A stretch of DNA of 64,000 nucleotides, taken from NCBI GenBank assembly GCA_035236585.1, contig CP141135.1, forward strand, positions 74,563,057 to 74,627,056. The letters are read 5' to 3'. This DNA is from Warburgia ugandensis (lineage: Eukaryota; Streptophyta; Magnoliopsida; Canellales; Canellaceae). The stretch's first letter is position 1, and every line of letters begins with the position of its first letter. The notes under the pieces were generated by a model. It worked only from the letters and a program-made list of their open reading frames with translations, searched no databases and was not told the origin of the DNA. The position numbers and the translations under genes are program-made. This document shows, piece after piece, positions 1-11,645 of the stretch.

Positions 1-539
1 TTTTGGAATATGCATGACTGATTGTCATCTTTAATTTGCATGTTTATATTTGTTTTATGACCTATCTATTGCAAATTATTTTAAAAATAAGAGTATATGC
101 TATGTAGTGATTTGTGAATATGCATGTATGATGGTTATTCATTTTCTTACTTCATGAAGTTTGGTTTTAATTGTTTAGTGTTTCTAATTTGGCTCTAGAA
201 CAAGTTGCTATTTTGGAACACTATTTTAATTTGTATATAAGTGCTAAATTGTGAATTTACGTGTGTGTTGAATTTCATTACTTAGTAGTAGTTAATATTT
301 ACTATTTTTTTGTTAAATTAATAGATTTTACATCTAAACTCTAGAAATAGAAAGCATGCATTGTAAATTCTATTGTATGTGCAAAATAAATTATTCTAAA
401 TTAATTCCATGTTAAATGGAATGATCTAGATAATCTTGAGTTGTAATTGATTAATATTTTAAGTAATTACTATAAATCATAATTTGTTGAACACTAAATT
501 GATAGAAAGTTGTTGTTCCTATTTAAATATCTAATGTGA
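1..539. other. AT-rich stretch without recognisable gene
   Basis: Very AT-rich DNA with no long reading frame and no motif I recognise. It lies directly upstream of the copia remnant and could hold a decayed 5' LTR, but I see no LTR ends, primer-binding site or target duplication to prove it. Confidence 0.4.
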
Positions 540-3334
540 TAATCAATAATGTCCTAAAAAGCTATTGCCTTGAAACTTAGTGAGATTGAAAAGTTGAATG
601 GAACAATATGAATGAGGAAATTTTGTCATATACTTCTTCAACATTCACTTGAATGTGTACTTCTTGAACCAAATGCTGATGTTATTACTGAACAACATCA
701 AACATACCAAAGTTTCTTATGGATAATAGAAAGGCGAGGTCCACCATATTGATTTTCATGAAAGTAGATATTGAAATCTTATTTGAGGCAAAACCAACCT
801 CTTATGCTTTTTTTTAATAATGTGGCTACTAAGTATGGGCATCATTATGAATCTTACATGTCACAACCATGTCCTAAAATTAGGTTGAAGATGAATAACT
901 TGTTAATCTTCTCAAATTCAGTAAAACAATACAAGAGGATCTAGCTCTTTGGATACTTTTGCTACGATAAAAAGCCATATAGGCTTCTCTTGAGCCAATC
1001 GCTATGTTTGATTACATTAAAATATGGCCTCGAGGTTCAGGGTCGTGACATTACATCTCTCTTCTAGTGAAAAAATATAATATTATGTGGATAAAAAAGT
1101 TCAATAATGTGATTGAACATGGAAACTTCATCTATTGTGAATAAGGACTTAACAAGTTTAGGGAATTCGATATGAAAAATTATAAGTGTCTAGGTTCTTA
1201 ATTATCTGCCAGCATCTTGGAATTCTATGATCATTGCACTCAATTTTTTAAAACCACTATAACAATAAACAATCTTGTGTCCATATTAAGACTTGAAGTA
1301 AAAAGAAAGAGAATTAGAGAGAAGAGAATATATTTAGGAAAAACTTTCCATATGAATCTCTCTAAAGATAAAAGGCAGGGAACTGCTTCTATGCCAAATC
1401 AAATTCAAGATAAGAAAAGAAATTGTAAAAAGGGTAAGAAACCATGGTTAGTGGATTTGATAATTAAGGGTAAGAAGTTTGGGCACTACTAGAAATAAGG
1501 CCAAACTTAGACATGTTCAAGCTAACTGTCTTAGGAAAAGCAAGGAGAGGTAAGGTATCAAATAGTGATGGTAGATTCAATGATAGAGATATCATCTAGA
1601 CGATCATTGAAGCTTTGCTCATTGAGTCAAATAAAGAGTGGTTACTTGGTTCTGCTTCAGCTTGTCATATTGCAAATGTCAGATACTTGTTCTCTGATTT
1701 AAAAGAAAAGATTGTAAGTGACCACAGGGTGATAATAAGAAATAATACTTTTTTTGATGTGTGAGATGGTTACACTTCAGCTTTCTTGTAGGAGGCACCT
1801 TGTGTTGATCGAGGTTCTCTTTGAACCAAATCATAGGCCTAATCTCGTCTCTATTTTGAAAATTGTTGAAAATGGTATAGACGAATAAGACAATATTTGG
1901 TCAAAAGAAGAATAGTATTTTTCTTATGAATCTTGTATGATAGACTTTATAAACTTGATGTAAAATTTATTTTCACTTATATTAATAAAGCTAGTCCTTC
2001 TTATTGCTCTTATTTGTTTTCTAGAGATGATTTTCTACTATGGAATCTTAGGTTAAGACATGTTAATTAAGATATATAAGATATAAAGAATATTTAAGTA
2101 TGAATTATTATTTAGGTTATAGAACAAACTAGATGTCTATGAACATTGTTTATTTGGCAAGATGGCTAGAACTCTTTTTAGTAAAGGAAAGAGAGTTAAT
2201 GAGCCACTTGAGGCCATCCACTCTGATGTTTGTGGCCCATTAAATGTTAAGACTCATAGGAAAATAACCTATTTTGTCACATTTGTTGATGATCATTCTA
2301 GGTTCGAATATTTTACCTTATAAGTAACAAATCCAAAGTACTAAAAGAGTTTCAAGAATTTAAAGCTAAGGTAAAAAAACAGCTAAGTAAGATTATTAAA
2401 GTCCCTAAGTTTGATAGAGATGGGAAATACATGAGTGACGTATTTGACCAGTTTTATAAGAGTTAGCTTACAGAACATCAACTTATTTTACCCTATACTC
2501 CTTAGCAAAATGGTATAGCTGAGAGATGTAATTTGACCTCATTGGATATGGTTCAAAATATGTTGGGCTATTTGACCATTCTGAGTTGGAAACTCAGTTT
2601 GGGGAGAGGTAATGTCCACTGCAATGTATGATCTCAATAGGATAATCCTAAAAGTAGTTAAAGTGACAACCTTTGTATCATGGACTAGTATGAAACTAAA
2701 CATAAGTAATATTGAAGTTTGAGGTGCTAGTGCTCATGTAATAGTATCAAACTAGAATAAGTCTAAACTAGAACTAAGACTATAAAGTGTAACTTTATAG
2801 GGTATTGCAATCACTCTAAGCGATGCATACTTTCTAGAATGTGAACTAGGCTCTAGAGTTTTTATAAAGAAAGTTGAACTATTCGAGGTAGTAAAGCATA
2901 ATGAGAAATCCAGTAATCTCATTGAGATTATAAATTCATCTCCTAAGCTTGATACAATTTTTAGAATTCTTAGAGATAGGAGATCACCTACTTCTCTAAG
3001 AGATCACCATATGACGTTAGGAGAGAATGAAAAGGATGTTGTGGATGACAATGAACCTCAAATAGATGACGATCTTGTAAACTATTCTGAACCAGTTAAT
3101 GTAAAGGATGGTGATAAATGGTTGCCCTATATTCATGGGAAAAAAAATGATTTCATCATAAAAACCAAGTTTAGGTTTATGATGATTTACCTAAGGCATA
3201 AAAGCCATTGGTTGTAAATGAATCTTCAAGAAGAAACAAGAATAAGATGGTTCAATCAAAAAGTATAAATCTAGGTTCCTTACCAAAATCTTTTCTCAGA
3301 TTGAGGACATTGATTATTAGAAGACTTTTTCTAA
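540..3334 (+). mobile_element. Decayed Ty1-copia retrotransposon, gag to start of reverse transcriptase
   Basis: Conceptual translation in shifting frames gives copia pieces in the right order. A gag start of the type LSEIEKLNGT lies near 565. Integrase text around 2190-2330 includes EPLEAIHSDVCGPLNV and ITYFVTFVDDHSRFEYFTL, the usual DxCGP and FxDDxSR motifs. The start of reverse transcriptase is at 3110-3330, with an FxxKxFSQIEDIDYxKTFS-like passage. Stops and frameshifts are everywhere, so nothing is expressed as a polyprotein. The element stops abruptly at about 3334, where an unrelated inverted LTR begins. Its C-terminal end reappears at 5341. Order and motifs make the family secure; the exact boundaries are estimates. 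Confidence 0.8.
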
Positions 3335-4154
3335 AGATATCTTGATTACTAGGAAGATCAGTGGCCAACTAATCTTCCTATCATAGCAACCAGAGGGGTC
3401 TTAAAATTTGCCACAGGCTAGGCTCAACTCTTATGAGTCATCTAATTTTAGGCCAGGTACAACTCTCCGGAGTTGCCTAATTTTCATTTATCAAATCGTT
3501 TTACTTTGCTCAATGCATCATAATACTCATTCACAAACTTTTCTATACACAAGCCATATTTCAATTGGCATAAATTATTAACTAGCTTATTCTTAGTCAT
3601 GATCAAATCTCCACCATCTGTTTAATCAAGTTAATCTGCGTGGAAAGATCATCATCATTTCATCCTTGCTAATCATTTTGTCATTTATTCACAAACAGGC
3701 CGACTATATGGATCCATCCACCAGGGTCTCATGGGACATACACTCTAGCCAAGCACTAGCTAGCTAATGCATCATCCGTGCATTACATATCAATCACACG
3801 ACCCGAATATTGGGTGCCAAGTATTACGCATCATGGTATGTGCTGGGTGTTTTGTACATAAAAGTATAAACTAGGTTCATTTTGGAAATCGTGAAGGACC
3901 CAAACCATATGCCAAATCCATGTTCATTTTTCGTGTAATATCCTTTGAAGGAACATTAGTTATCTACTCCAAAGTTAAGGCACCAAAATCTATGCATTGT
4001 TTGTTAGGTAAGTAGTGTCTCTTGTTGTTTACATATGTGTCTCAACTATAAAAGGAGTCATGCACTTCTTGTTGATTACCTAATATGACATGACCAGATT
4101 ATTTGGATATTTTAAAAGGGATAGGTTTAACATGGACATGCACATGCAACGTGT

Positions 4155-4520
4155 ATGAAAAAATGGAGGATCTACATCACTTCCCAAAAAGGAACTTACA
4201 AGTTCATGTGCCATCTATCAAATTAACCCATGCATAAGGCAAAGCGATCTAACAACAGGTGGAACATTCAAGTCCTTTGTTGCACACACATCAATCAGAA
4301 ATGATGATAATCCAAAACATTAATTTGAAAACTTTCCATGAAAAAATGGAGGATCTACATCACTTCTCAAAAAGGAACTTACAAGTTCATGTGCCATCTA
4401 TCAAATTAACCCATGCATAAGGCAAAGCGATCTAACAACAGGTGGAACATTCAAGTCCTTGGTTGCACGCACATCAATCAGAAATGATGATAATCCAAAA
4501 CATTAATTTGAAAACTTTCC
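4155..4520. repeat. Tandem duplication, 2 x about 183 bp
   Basis: The segment starting TGGAGGATCTACATCACTTC at about 4165 recurs from about 4348 with a period of 183 bases. Only a few substitutions are seen (for example cttcccaa/cttctcaa and ctttgttgcacac/cttggttgcacgc). It lies inside the inverted LTR fragment and looks like a recent local duplication. Confidence 0.9.
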
Positions 4521-4965
4521 ATGCACTATCGTTTAGTTCATGATACACTTCACTAGGAATAAAAGAAATATTTATCAAGATAAGCCATGATCATGCTCCA
4601 TCATAAACTCACATGTTTTGAAATTATTGAATTTTATTAATATAAATCCCTATACGTAAAGCTCTAGAATCTCATCCATTAAGCCATATGGATTATACGT
4701 ATTCAACTTTCAAACCAAGGTGTCATGCGCACAAAATTTTCTTCTTCTCTTCTCTTCTCTTCTTTTCTTTTTTCATAAAATAAAGAATCATGGGATCAAT
4801 CACAAAATATAAGATTTTTATCTGAAATCCAACCAGATTAGACAAATTCCTATACCCCTACCTCTTAAAAGTGAAAATGCTCTTCTACAGTCTTCTTTTC
4901 CAAGACGAGTGGTATGGCTGATCCTTGGTGCAGCCTCCTCCTCCTCCTCCTCCTCCTTCTTCGTC

Positions 4966-4969
<4 letters not shown>

Positions 4970-5046
<77 letters not shown>
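4970..5046. repeat. (CT)n microsatellite preceded by (CTC)n
   Basis: A run of about 38 CT dinucleotides follows a short CTC trinucleotide run at 4933-4957. The counterpart at 29468-29493 in the related LTR is a much shorter (GA)13 run next to GGA repeats, so the tract has expanded or contracted since the copies separated. Open frames across it (Leu-Ser or Arg-Glu repeats) are artefacts. Confidence 0.95.
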
Positions 5047-5047
<1 letters not shown>

Positions 5048-5290
5048 GATTCATTCCCATCTCCTTCTCATTTTATCTCATATCTGATTCTAATTAGGTG
5101 CTTATCCTCATCCTTTCCCAACTAACCAGGATTATCTAGGTTCATTACACCTGGACACTTCCTAGCTTTGGGTAGGGAATTTCTCAAAAAAGGTTGTCTC
5201 TGGAGACTTAAACTTTAGTTCTAGAGTTTTGCCCATTCATTCTATAACCATTAGGGCATTTAGCTTTTTTTTGTCAATTCCATGCAAAGA

Positions 5291-5321
<31 letters not shown>

Positions 5322-5340
5322 AAAAATGTAAGTTATTACA

Positions 5341-5730
5341 GCTGTTCCCATAGACTAAGGTGAATTTGTAGCTTGTACTTTAGCTATCTCAAAGATTATT
5401 TAGATTTGAGGTTTTTTAGTGATTTCCATGCTAGATATGTGCATAAATGTTTCTATAGACTAAGGTGTGATAACTTAGTTGCAATGTACACACTTAAAAA
5501 TACCGAGATTAGTTCCAAAGGCAAGCATATAGATGTACATTATCATTATGTATTGACATTCCACAAAAAATGATAGTGACACTAAGTCATACTTCTACTT
5601 CAATGATGTTAGTTGATCCATTGACTAAGGCTTGGAAGTAGACATATTTTTGACGCATAAATATTCTTTGGGATTGGGGAGTGGCTAATGAGTTTCTTGT
5701 TTTCGTAGTTTTAGTCAACTAAGTGGGAGA
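5341..5730 (+). mobile_element. Copia remnant, RNase H end and polypurine tract
   Basis: Translation gives CDNLVAMYTLKN followed by SSKGKHIDVHYHYV, the conserved C-terminal part of copia RNase H (CDNxAAxxLxxN, KHIDxxYHxxR). Further on come an SIDQGLE segment and IFLTHKYSLGLGSG, matching the usual DPLTK and GL ending. The purine stretch AAGTGGGAGATGATGG at 5720-5735 fits a polypurine tract in front of a 3' LTR. This is the continuation of the element at 540-3334, separated by the inverted LTR. Confidence 0.75.
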
Positions 5731-6470
5731 TGATGGTCCTAGTGGTCAACTAAACCACAAGATCTAGATCTAAACTAGGATATTAAGATAGATCAAGTGT
5801 GTGATCATTCTATAGGCTAAATCAGCCTTTAGATGATCTAGACAATTTAGATTAAAGGGACACATTTAGGTTAATATGAATGGGCCCTATATTACCTAAT
5901 TAACTAAGAGTTAAAGGTAAATAAGTTCTCCTTATTTAAACTCCTAGATTACTTCGAAGAATTGAATGGCTAGGATTACAAGTCAATTGAGCTTGATTAA
6001 CAAGCAACCTAAATAGGAAAGTTTTCTAATTAGTAAAGAATTAAAACCATATTTTGTAAATACATATGAGAGGCTCTAGTGCAGTTTTTGGAGTTCTTAG
6101 GAGAAAAGCTGGATGATCAAGCTAGATTGATCAAACCTTGTGGAAACTATTGTAGATCCTAGTGCATGCTTCGGAAGGTGATTAATAAGGGAGTTCTGCA
6201 AAGGTTTTCTTAATTAGTTTGCCTATTAGTCACCATTGTTTTTCCTTTTTGTTTTGATCTATAGGGTCATGTCCAAAGAATGATGTTAAAAGGAAAAAGT
6301 TTTAGGAGAAATTTTGCTGACTGACCATGGTAAGATCTATGTTTTTTATGACTTTAATTTAAACTATTGGCCATTATACTGTATTGCAATAGTTGTAACT
6401 TTTCTGTGTTTATTATTTGTTGTTTTGCATATTCTACTTGAAGCATCGGGGACTAGTCAGGCGTATTGTT
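5731..6470 (+). mobile_element. Probable remains of the copia 3' LTR
   Basis: The segment directly follows the polypurine tract and begins TGATGGTCCTAGTGG, as an LTR would. I could not find a matching 5' LTR before 540, nor a clear CA end with target duplication, so the right boundary is an estimate. Confidence 0.35.
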
Positions 6471-7289
6471 AGTACGACTGTCTCAGGATTCCAAACTCAC
6501 GTCCTCTCAATAAATAAAGCTCAAAGTTCTGATACCGTTGAGTTACCATTCAGCCTAAATCTTAGCATTCACATATAGTATAAAATAGGTTGCTGAAATG
6601 GGTTTCCTTTTTTGCCATGTTTCCAAGAAAATTAAGAAATAAATAAAGGATTTTGCTACTGGATGCGTACCATCCACATGGATTGTAGCTTTGATGAATC
6701 CATAACCTAGAGTGATGTTACACATGCCCACATCTAGCCATGATAGAAGAACTCTTTGTGCTGTGGGTGTATGCTTTTCCATTCAAAAAATAGTGGAGTG
6801 GTGGGCTTCCCGTGCTTAGACATTATTTCTTGATCTATAGGAATTAGGAGCTGGAGCCAAGAGTAAATCATTTAATTATATGGAATCTCCATTGGGCTTG
6901 GACTAGTAGGATATATAGCTACCCAAAGCATTTAAAGAAAAAATTTATTGAAGTCGTAAAATCTGACTTTTTATGGCCCCGTTTGCAAATTAGACGCCCC
7001 AGAGTAACTGCAACTGAGCACTTTTGAACATGAAATAAATGAGATGATGGAGATCTGTAACGCTAACTAGTTACAAGGTACTATCCAGTATGATGTGTAT
7101 TCCCACACCCCTTTATAGCTTATTTTTCAACTCTCAACTTCATCCATGGAAATTTTACCGTATTCTGCAGGAACAGGAGGCATGTGTTTTTTGACATTCG
7201 TATGTAGGGTTGCCACAATAACTTCTCTTAAGCTGTGACAAGATTCTCTTAAGCTGTACATTATTGTACACCATCACTGCTCTTTAAGG

Positions 7290-7325
<36 letters not shown>

Positions 7326-8592
7326 GAGAAATTGCAGAGGTGATGATCATTATTGGGAAGAAATATCTAGAGGCATTGTACACAAGCAGATCTCTTAACC
7401 GTTCATCTTAGATAATCCACCCTCTAGCTAGGCAGGTGATATTCCAAAAGATCTTCTACATGTGCTGACCTTGGCCCTCCCTATAACTAAGATCTTACGC
7501 ATGGCTCACCCAAGATGTGGTAGAGAAAGAAGATAGGCCAAATGTGGTCCCCAAGTTTAGCTTTAGTTGAACCATCTAAATGCTTGTACTTGGAATTTGA
7601 TGTGCAATAAAGTTCATAGCATATGATATGGATCTTGTCTAATCAAGGGGGAAGACAGTGTGGTCACTCACTACGTAATAGGTCATGGCCTTCATGGGTC
7701 TCGTTCATCAACAATGTTGAGATTGATATATATGCACCAAATGCTCAACATTTGATAGGCTATGTACTATCAATGCTAAAGTTGGGACCATCTACCCTAA
7801 AGTTTCGATCTACCTTGGCCACACCATATCTGCTGAAATAAGCAGCATCGTCGGCGAGAGAGGGAGAGAGGACAATTTCTATCGTGCAAAGCTTTGTATT
7901 GTATAGACATGCATGCTGGGCCCCATTTTTTCATTTTTTAGTGATCCAGGCGGTTTCTTGAATTTAACGTGTCCCTGAACGCCTAGGTACCAAGCATTTT
8001 ATCTATTAGATGCAAGTATGGCCTTGTCTTTTGGGCCTTTTGTGTTTTGAAAACAGACAGCGAAACACGAAAATAAATCAGAACTATCCATCTTACCATC
8101 ACAAAAAGCCATGTAACAAGTCTTAGAGGCATCAAATAGATGAGATGATGTTTGGTACCTAAGCTTAATATGCATATTTTTCAGTGCAAAGCTATACAAA
8201 GCTTTGTATGAGAGAGAGGATTTACATGGAAAGGTGACTAGCAACCAAAAAACAGTAAAGTGGATTCATTCATTGATTGCAACCTCCTCTTCGAAAAGTC
8301 ATGCCTACAGATGAACATATATGGAATAACTCTTTCCAAGAGTAATTCTGCTACAACACTTCTCAATAAAACGGGCATCTTATTGCATTCCCTTCTCTTC
8401 CTACACTTGCATTCCTCCACTCACAGCCCACTACAGAAACATGAACCATAACATAGCTTCCTACATATATCTAAGGTCGGTGCTCGTGTCAAGACTGAGT
8501 CAACTCTTTTGACTTCCGAATTCATTGTTTACTTTAAACTGCACTTCACCAAGAATGCCCAACTATTGGTACCATTTCCAGGCCACCCTAAA
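6471..8592. other. Intergenic DNA downstream of the MYB gene
   Basis: No gene or mobile element recognised. It includes a (CT)n run at 7295-7321 and a partly palindromic pair of GCAAAGCTTTGTAT-like words near 7886 and 8186-8208. The 3' untranslated region of the minus-strand MYB gene must lie just below 8593. Confidence 0.4.
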
Positions 8593-10755
8593 TTAAAACA
8601 AAGGTGAAGAACTTGAGGGAGATGAATTCACTAAATTTAGTATGTTATTCCAGTAATTCTTCTCCTCATCATCACCGTCGGCGTTATCGCCTCGAGACGA
8701 GTTCCGATCGTCAGAATTGTTGAGAAGCAAATCTTTGAACCCTTCGACAAAGTCTGGACCGTGCCCATCTTTTGAAGATTCGGGAGACCATGGGCCTTCG
8801 GTCGGGAACACCATATCCTGAAGGGCTCTGGCGGAGAATTTTCCATCCGGCTTGTCGTCGAATCCTTTCCACTCTTCTTCCTCCTCGCATAGAGCTGAAC
8901 CGTCAATGAATTCGATTGTGCTCGTCGGATTTTCCCCAAATCCGACGGCCGGGATTGGGGCCGTGTTCTCCGAGAAAGTCAATGTAGATGTCGGCGACTC
9001 GATATCATTGCCGCCGGCAGAAATTCCGGCACTGCCACCATTAGCTGACTTTGGCCAGACCCCTTGCCAGGCCTTGAGTATGTCCAGACATAGGGGACCT
9101 GTTGAGGATGGAGCCGGCTTATGCAAAGCCGAAGATGCCGAGGCTGAAGAATCAAGCTGAGATTGGAAGGATGATGAGCGAATTTTGGATTCTCTTACGA
9201 GTCTGGCTTCGGCTTCGAGCCGAGCTCTCTCCCATTGAGCCATGTGGCTAAGATTGGCATTTTTGGTATGAGCATCAAGAGAGCCAAGTGCATCAGTTTT
9301 TGGCTTGTGTGTGACTGGATCAATTCCCATTTTGGCTAGCCGCTTCTTGAGATGAGTATTCCAATAGTTCTTGATTTCATTATCAGTTCTCTTAGGCAAA
9401 TGTGTTGCTATTGCCGACCACCTGATACCAAAACAAGAGAGAACATGACATCATAACCCTTGAATTCATCAAGCTAGACTAGACTAGAGAGAGATGAATG
9501 AATGATTGTGGTTATGCACCCATGAAAACTGTTTGGGAATTAGACAAGCCTCCTAATGCAATCTCTTAAACCATCCCATTTCATGTCAAAGTAATGACCG
9601 ATGCCCTTTTTTCTTTCTTAATTATGAAGAATTAGACCTCAAATTGCGTCTGTATTTCAACAGAAACAGTAGATCATGGAAAAATGAAAATATTTTGTTC
9701 TCTAGTTACTAACTCACAGAAACTCAGAATTTCCGATTGACAAAGCCTAGTAAAAAGGTGAGGAAGCAAGTAAAATGCACTAAACTGTCGAAAATAAAAG
9801 AAGAACGTTTACCCATACTAGTTAAACAAAATAATACATGTTATTGCAGCTCCTAATTTGCAGTTGAAAGAAGCTTGCAAGAAGACCATTTATAGTTGTC
9901 CAGTTTTCAACTCATTTTGTGACTGAGTAGTTAGAATTTGAGACTCCATGTCATATCTCATTTGAGAAACAGTTCGACTTTAGAAATTGCTGGAAACTCA
10001 CTAACAAAGTAATACCCAAGAACAATAATTCTTCAGGATCACCAGCGGCCGGAGTTAGACACAAAAGACCCACTTTCTGAAAACCTCACTTTGTTCTGAA
10101 AAAGTAAGAATTAATTGATGCCGACAAGTTTTAGAAGGAGAAGTTAGAAAACCCATGTCTTCAACTTCAGCTTTGTAATGAGAAAGTCATTCAGGCAACA
10201 CTTCAGCGCAATAAACTCCTTATTTATGTAAATAAAGAAAAACACTGAAAATATGGATCAGAACAGTACAAGATAGACAACTCAGAGATGGAAAACATCA
10301 ATAAATGAGAAAAGAAAAAGCAAGTTCTCATTTCAAAATTAAGCAAATCGCAAAACTATGGACTGGTTTGAGTGTTCTTGTAACCAAATTACACTGGAAT
10401 CACCTGTTCCCAAGAAGCGCATGAAGTTGAATGATGGTCTGTTCTTCCTGTAAGCTGAATTTCCCTCTCTTAATATCAGGTCTAAGATAATTAGTCCATC
10501 TCAATCTACAGCTCTTTCCACACCGTTGAAGGCCTACAAACAGCAAAAAACATATATAGATGAGTAACAACAACGAAAGCGGGAGAACCCATTTCAGCAA
10601 AATTGCATTCCCAGAAGCGGACCTGCTTTTCCTGGCAAAGCTCGCCAACTTCCATGGCCATGTTCTTCTATGTAAGCTAAAAGCTTCTGGTCTTCTTCAG
10701 GCGTCCATGGACCTTTCTTCATGCCCATTTTTTCACAGCATGGAGATCGACCCAT
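8593..10755 (-). CDS. R2R3-MYB transcription factor, MIXTA-like subgroup 9 (MYB16/MYB106 type)
   Basis: Three exons on the minus strand: 10755-10623 (133 nt), 10533-10404 (130 nt) and 9421-8593 (829 nt), giving 363 codons plus TAA. The 133/130-nt exon pair, GT-AG introns and split Gly and Arg codons are the standard layout of R2R3-MYB genes. Exon 1 encodes [11 protein letters not shown] and the start of R2. Exon 2 runs from [19 protein letters not shown] to LLGN. Exon 3 completes R3 with [20 protein letters not shown]. After the MYB domain, [18 protein letters not shown] is the subgroup 9 signature, and the end [12 protein letters not shown] resembles the C-terminus of Arabidopsis MYB106. These proteins control epidermal cell outgrowth (trichomes, conical petal cells) and cuticle genes in the nucleus. 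The C-terminal half is acidic and Ser-rich, as in activation domains. The gene looks intact. Which of MYB16 or MYB106 it matches best needs a tree. Confidence 0.95.
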
Positions 10756-10797
10756 TTCCACCCCAAACCTCACAAAGCTGAACCCTGCAATGGTTTA

Positions 10798-10820
10798 TGG
10801 AGAGAGAGAGAGAGAGAGAT
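10798..10820. repeat. (GA)n run in the MYB leader region
   Basis: Read on the gene's strand this is a CT run between the TATA box and the start codon, about 43-65 bases upstream of ATG. Pyrimidine patches at this place are common around plant transcription starts. Confidence 0.8.
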
Positions 10821-10843
10821 GGGCTGCGAAGGAAGGTCAGCGA

Positions 10844-10849
10844 CTTATA
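10844..10849 (-). promoter_or_regulatory. TATA box of the MYB gene
   Basis: The minus strand reads CCCATATAAGTCG, a good TATAAG core about 90 bases upstream of the start codon. A transcription start some 30 bases downstream would fall at the CT run and give a leader of roughly 60 bases. No other TATA-like word lies nearer to the start. Confidence 0.55.
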
Positions 10850-11099
10850 TGGGATTAGAAATAAATTGATGAATTTAAGAAAATATCCTGCAATGACAGA
10901 ACTGCCCTTCGACTTTTTACTTTTCCTACAAGATCCCCAGTGCCAATCAGTTGTACAAGGATGGTTATTTGGTAATTATGGTTCATTATATAGGATAAAG
11001 CTGGGTATCTGCTTGTAATTACAGTTTTTGCAATAAACCTCTTATCTTTTCCTTAAAACTGAGAAATTTAAGATGCTAAAAGTACATGTGGGCCCTTAT

Positions 11100-11455
11100 G
11101 GCTGATAATCTGAGCCGTTTTTATCTTCCGGTTATATTTTAGAAAGGCTAAAAATCTTCTCCAATAAATGATCCTAACCCTTCCTTTGGTTAAGCTTAAG
11201 AATCACAAAATTACAGTGCAGATTTAATATGAAAAGAGAGAGTTTGATGCCTTTCTTCTCTAATTGAACCTAAAATAGAAGGTCCAATCTCTTTAAAGCG
11301 ATCCACTTCTTCTTTTTCGTTTTATATCTTAGTTCATAATAATTTATATGTTCAAACTGTATCTGAGATGGGCCAAAAATCTTCTCCAACAAACGATCTT
11401 AACCCTTCCTTTGGTTAAGCTTTAGAGCCACAAAATTTCACTAGAGAGAGAGAGA
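11100..11455. repeat. Diverged direct duplication upstream of the MYB gene
   Basis: A block at about 11150-11220 (AAAATCTTCTCCAATAAATG, CCTTCCTTTGGTTAAGCTT, CACAAAATT) recurs at about 11377-11440 with substitutions. The spacing is about 225 bases. The two copies lie roughly 350-700 bases upstream of the MYB start, in what could be its distal promoter. Confidence 0.75.
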
Positions 11456-11509
11456 GTTTGATTACTAGCATAAACCATTAACCTATTATTTAATCAAGTT
11501 ATCCCTAAA

Positions 11510-11645
11510 AAACAGGGCAGTCCCGATGCACGAAGCTTCCACCTATGCAGGATCCAAGAAAGAAGAGGTGGACCACAAGGACTATAGTACGCAGTTTTAC
11601 CTTATGATCCTGTGACCTCAAGGTCACACGACCACAACTTCTACC
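11510..11645 (-). mobile_element. Au SINE, diverged and internally shortened
   Basis: The minus strand carries pieces of the Au SINE in order: a GGTCACAGG-like box-B neighbourhood (11615-11630), the CTATAGTCCTTGTGGTCCACC block (11570-11590), and the GGAAGCTTCGTGCATCGGGACTGCCC tail (11515-11540). The middle is altered and the tRNA-like head is incomplete. The assignment rests on similarity to the better copies at 13463 and 18295. Confidence 0.65.

Larger units (their letters stand above)
3335..5340 (-). mobile_element. Inverted, truncated LTR, same family as the one at 29179-33222
   Basis: Read on the minus strand this begins at 5340 with TGTAATAACTTACATTTTT followed by an AT repeat and a segment ending in TTGCATGGAATTGAC. 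The plus-strand sequence from 29179 has the same layout. A second matching block is 3335-3560 against about 31490-31690 inverted, for example TTGGCCACTGA and GATTTGATAAATGAAAATTAG. The far end of the LTR (the part matching 31690-33222) is missing. It interrupts a copia element and replaces most of its reverse transcriptase, so the insertion went with a deletion or later loss. It also contains the CT repeat at 4970-5046 and an AT repeat at 5290-5316. Confidence 0.75.

Noticed and set aside
4818..5125. Ser-Leu and Arg-Glu repeat proteins
   Set aside because: Translations of the CT/GA repeat.
6527..6550. GGTATCAGAAC on the minus strand, resembling a tRNA-Met primer-binding site
   Set aside because: No LTR end directly before it and no element structure around it; a chance match or too decayed to call.
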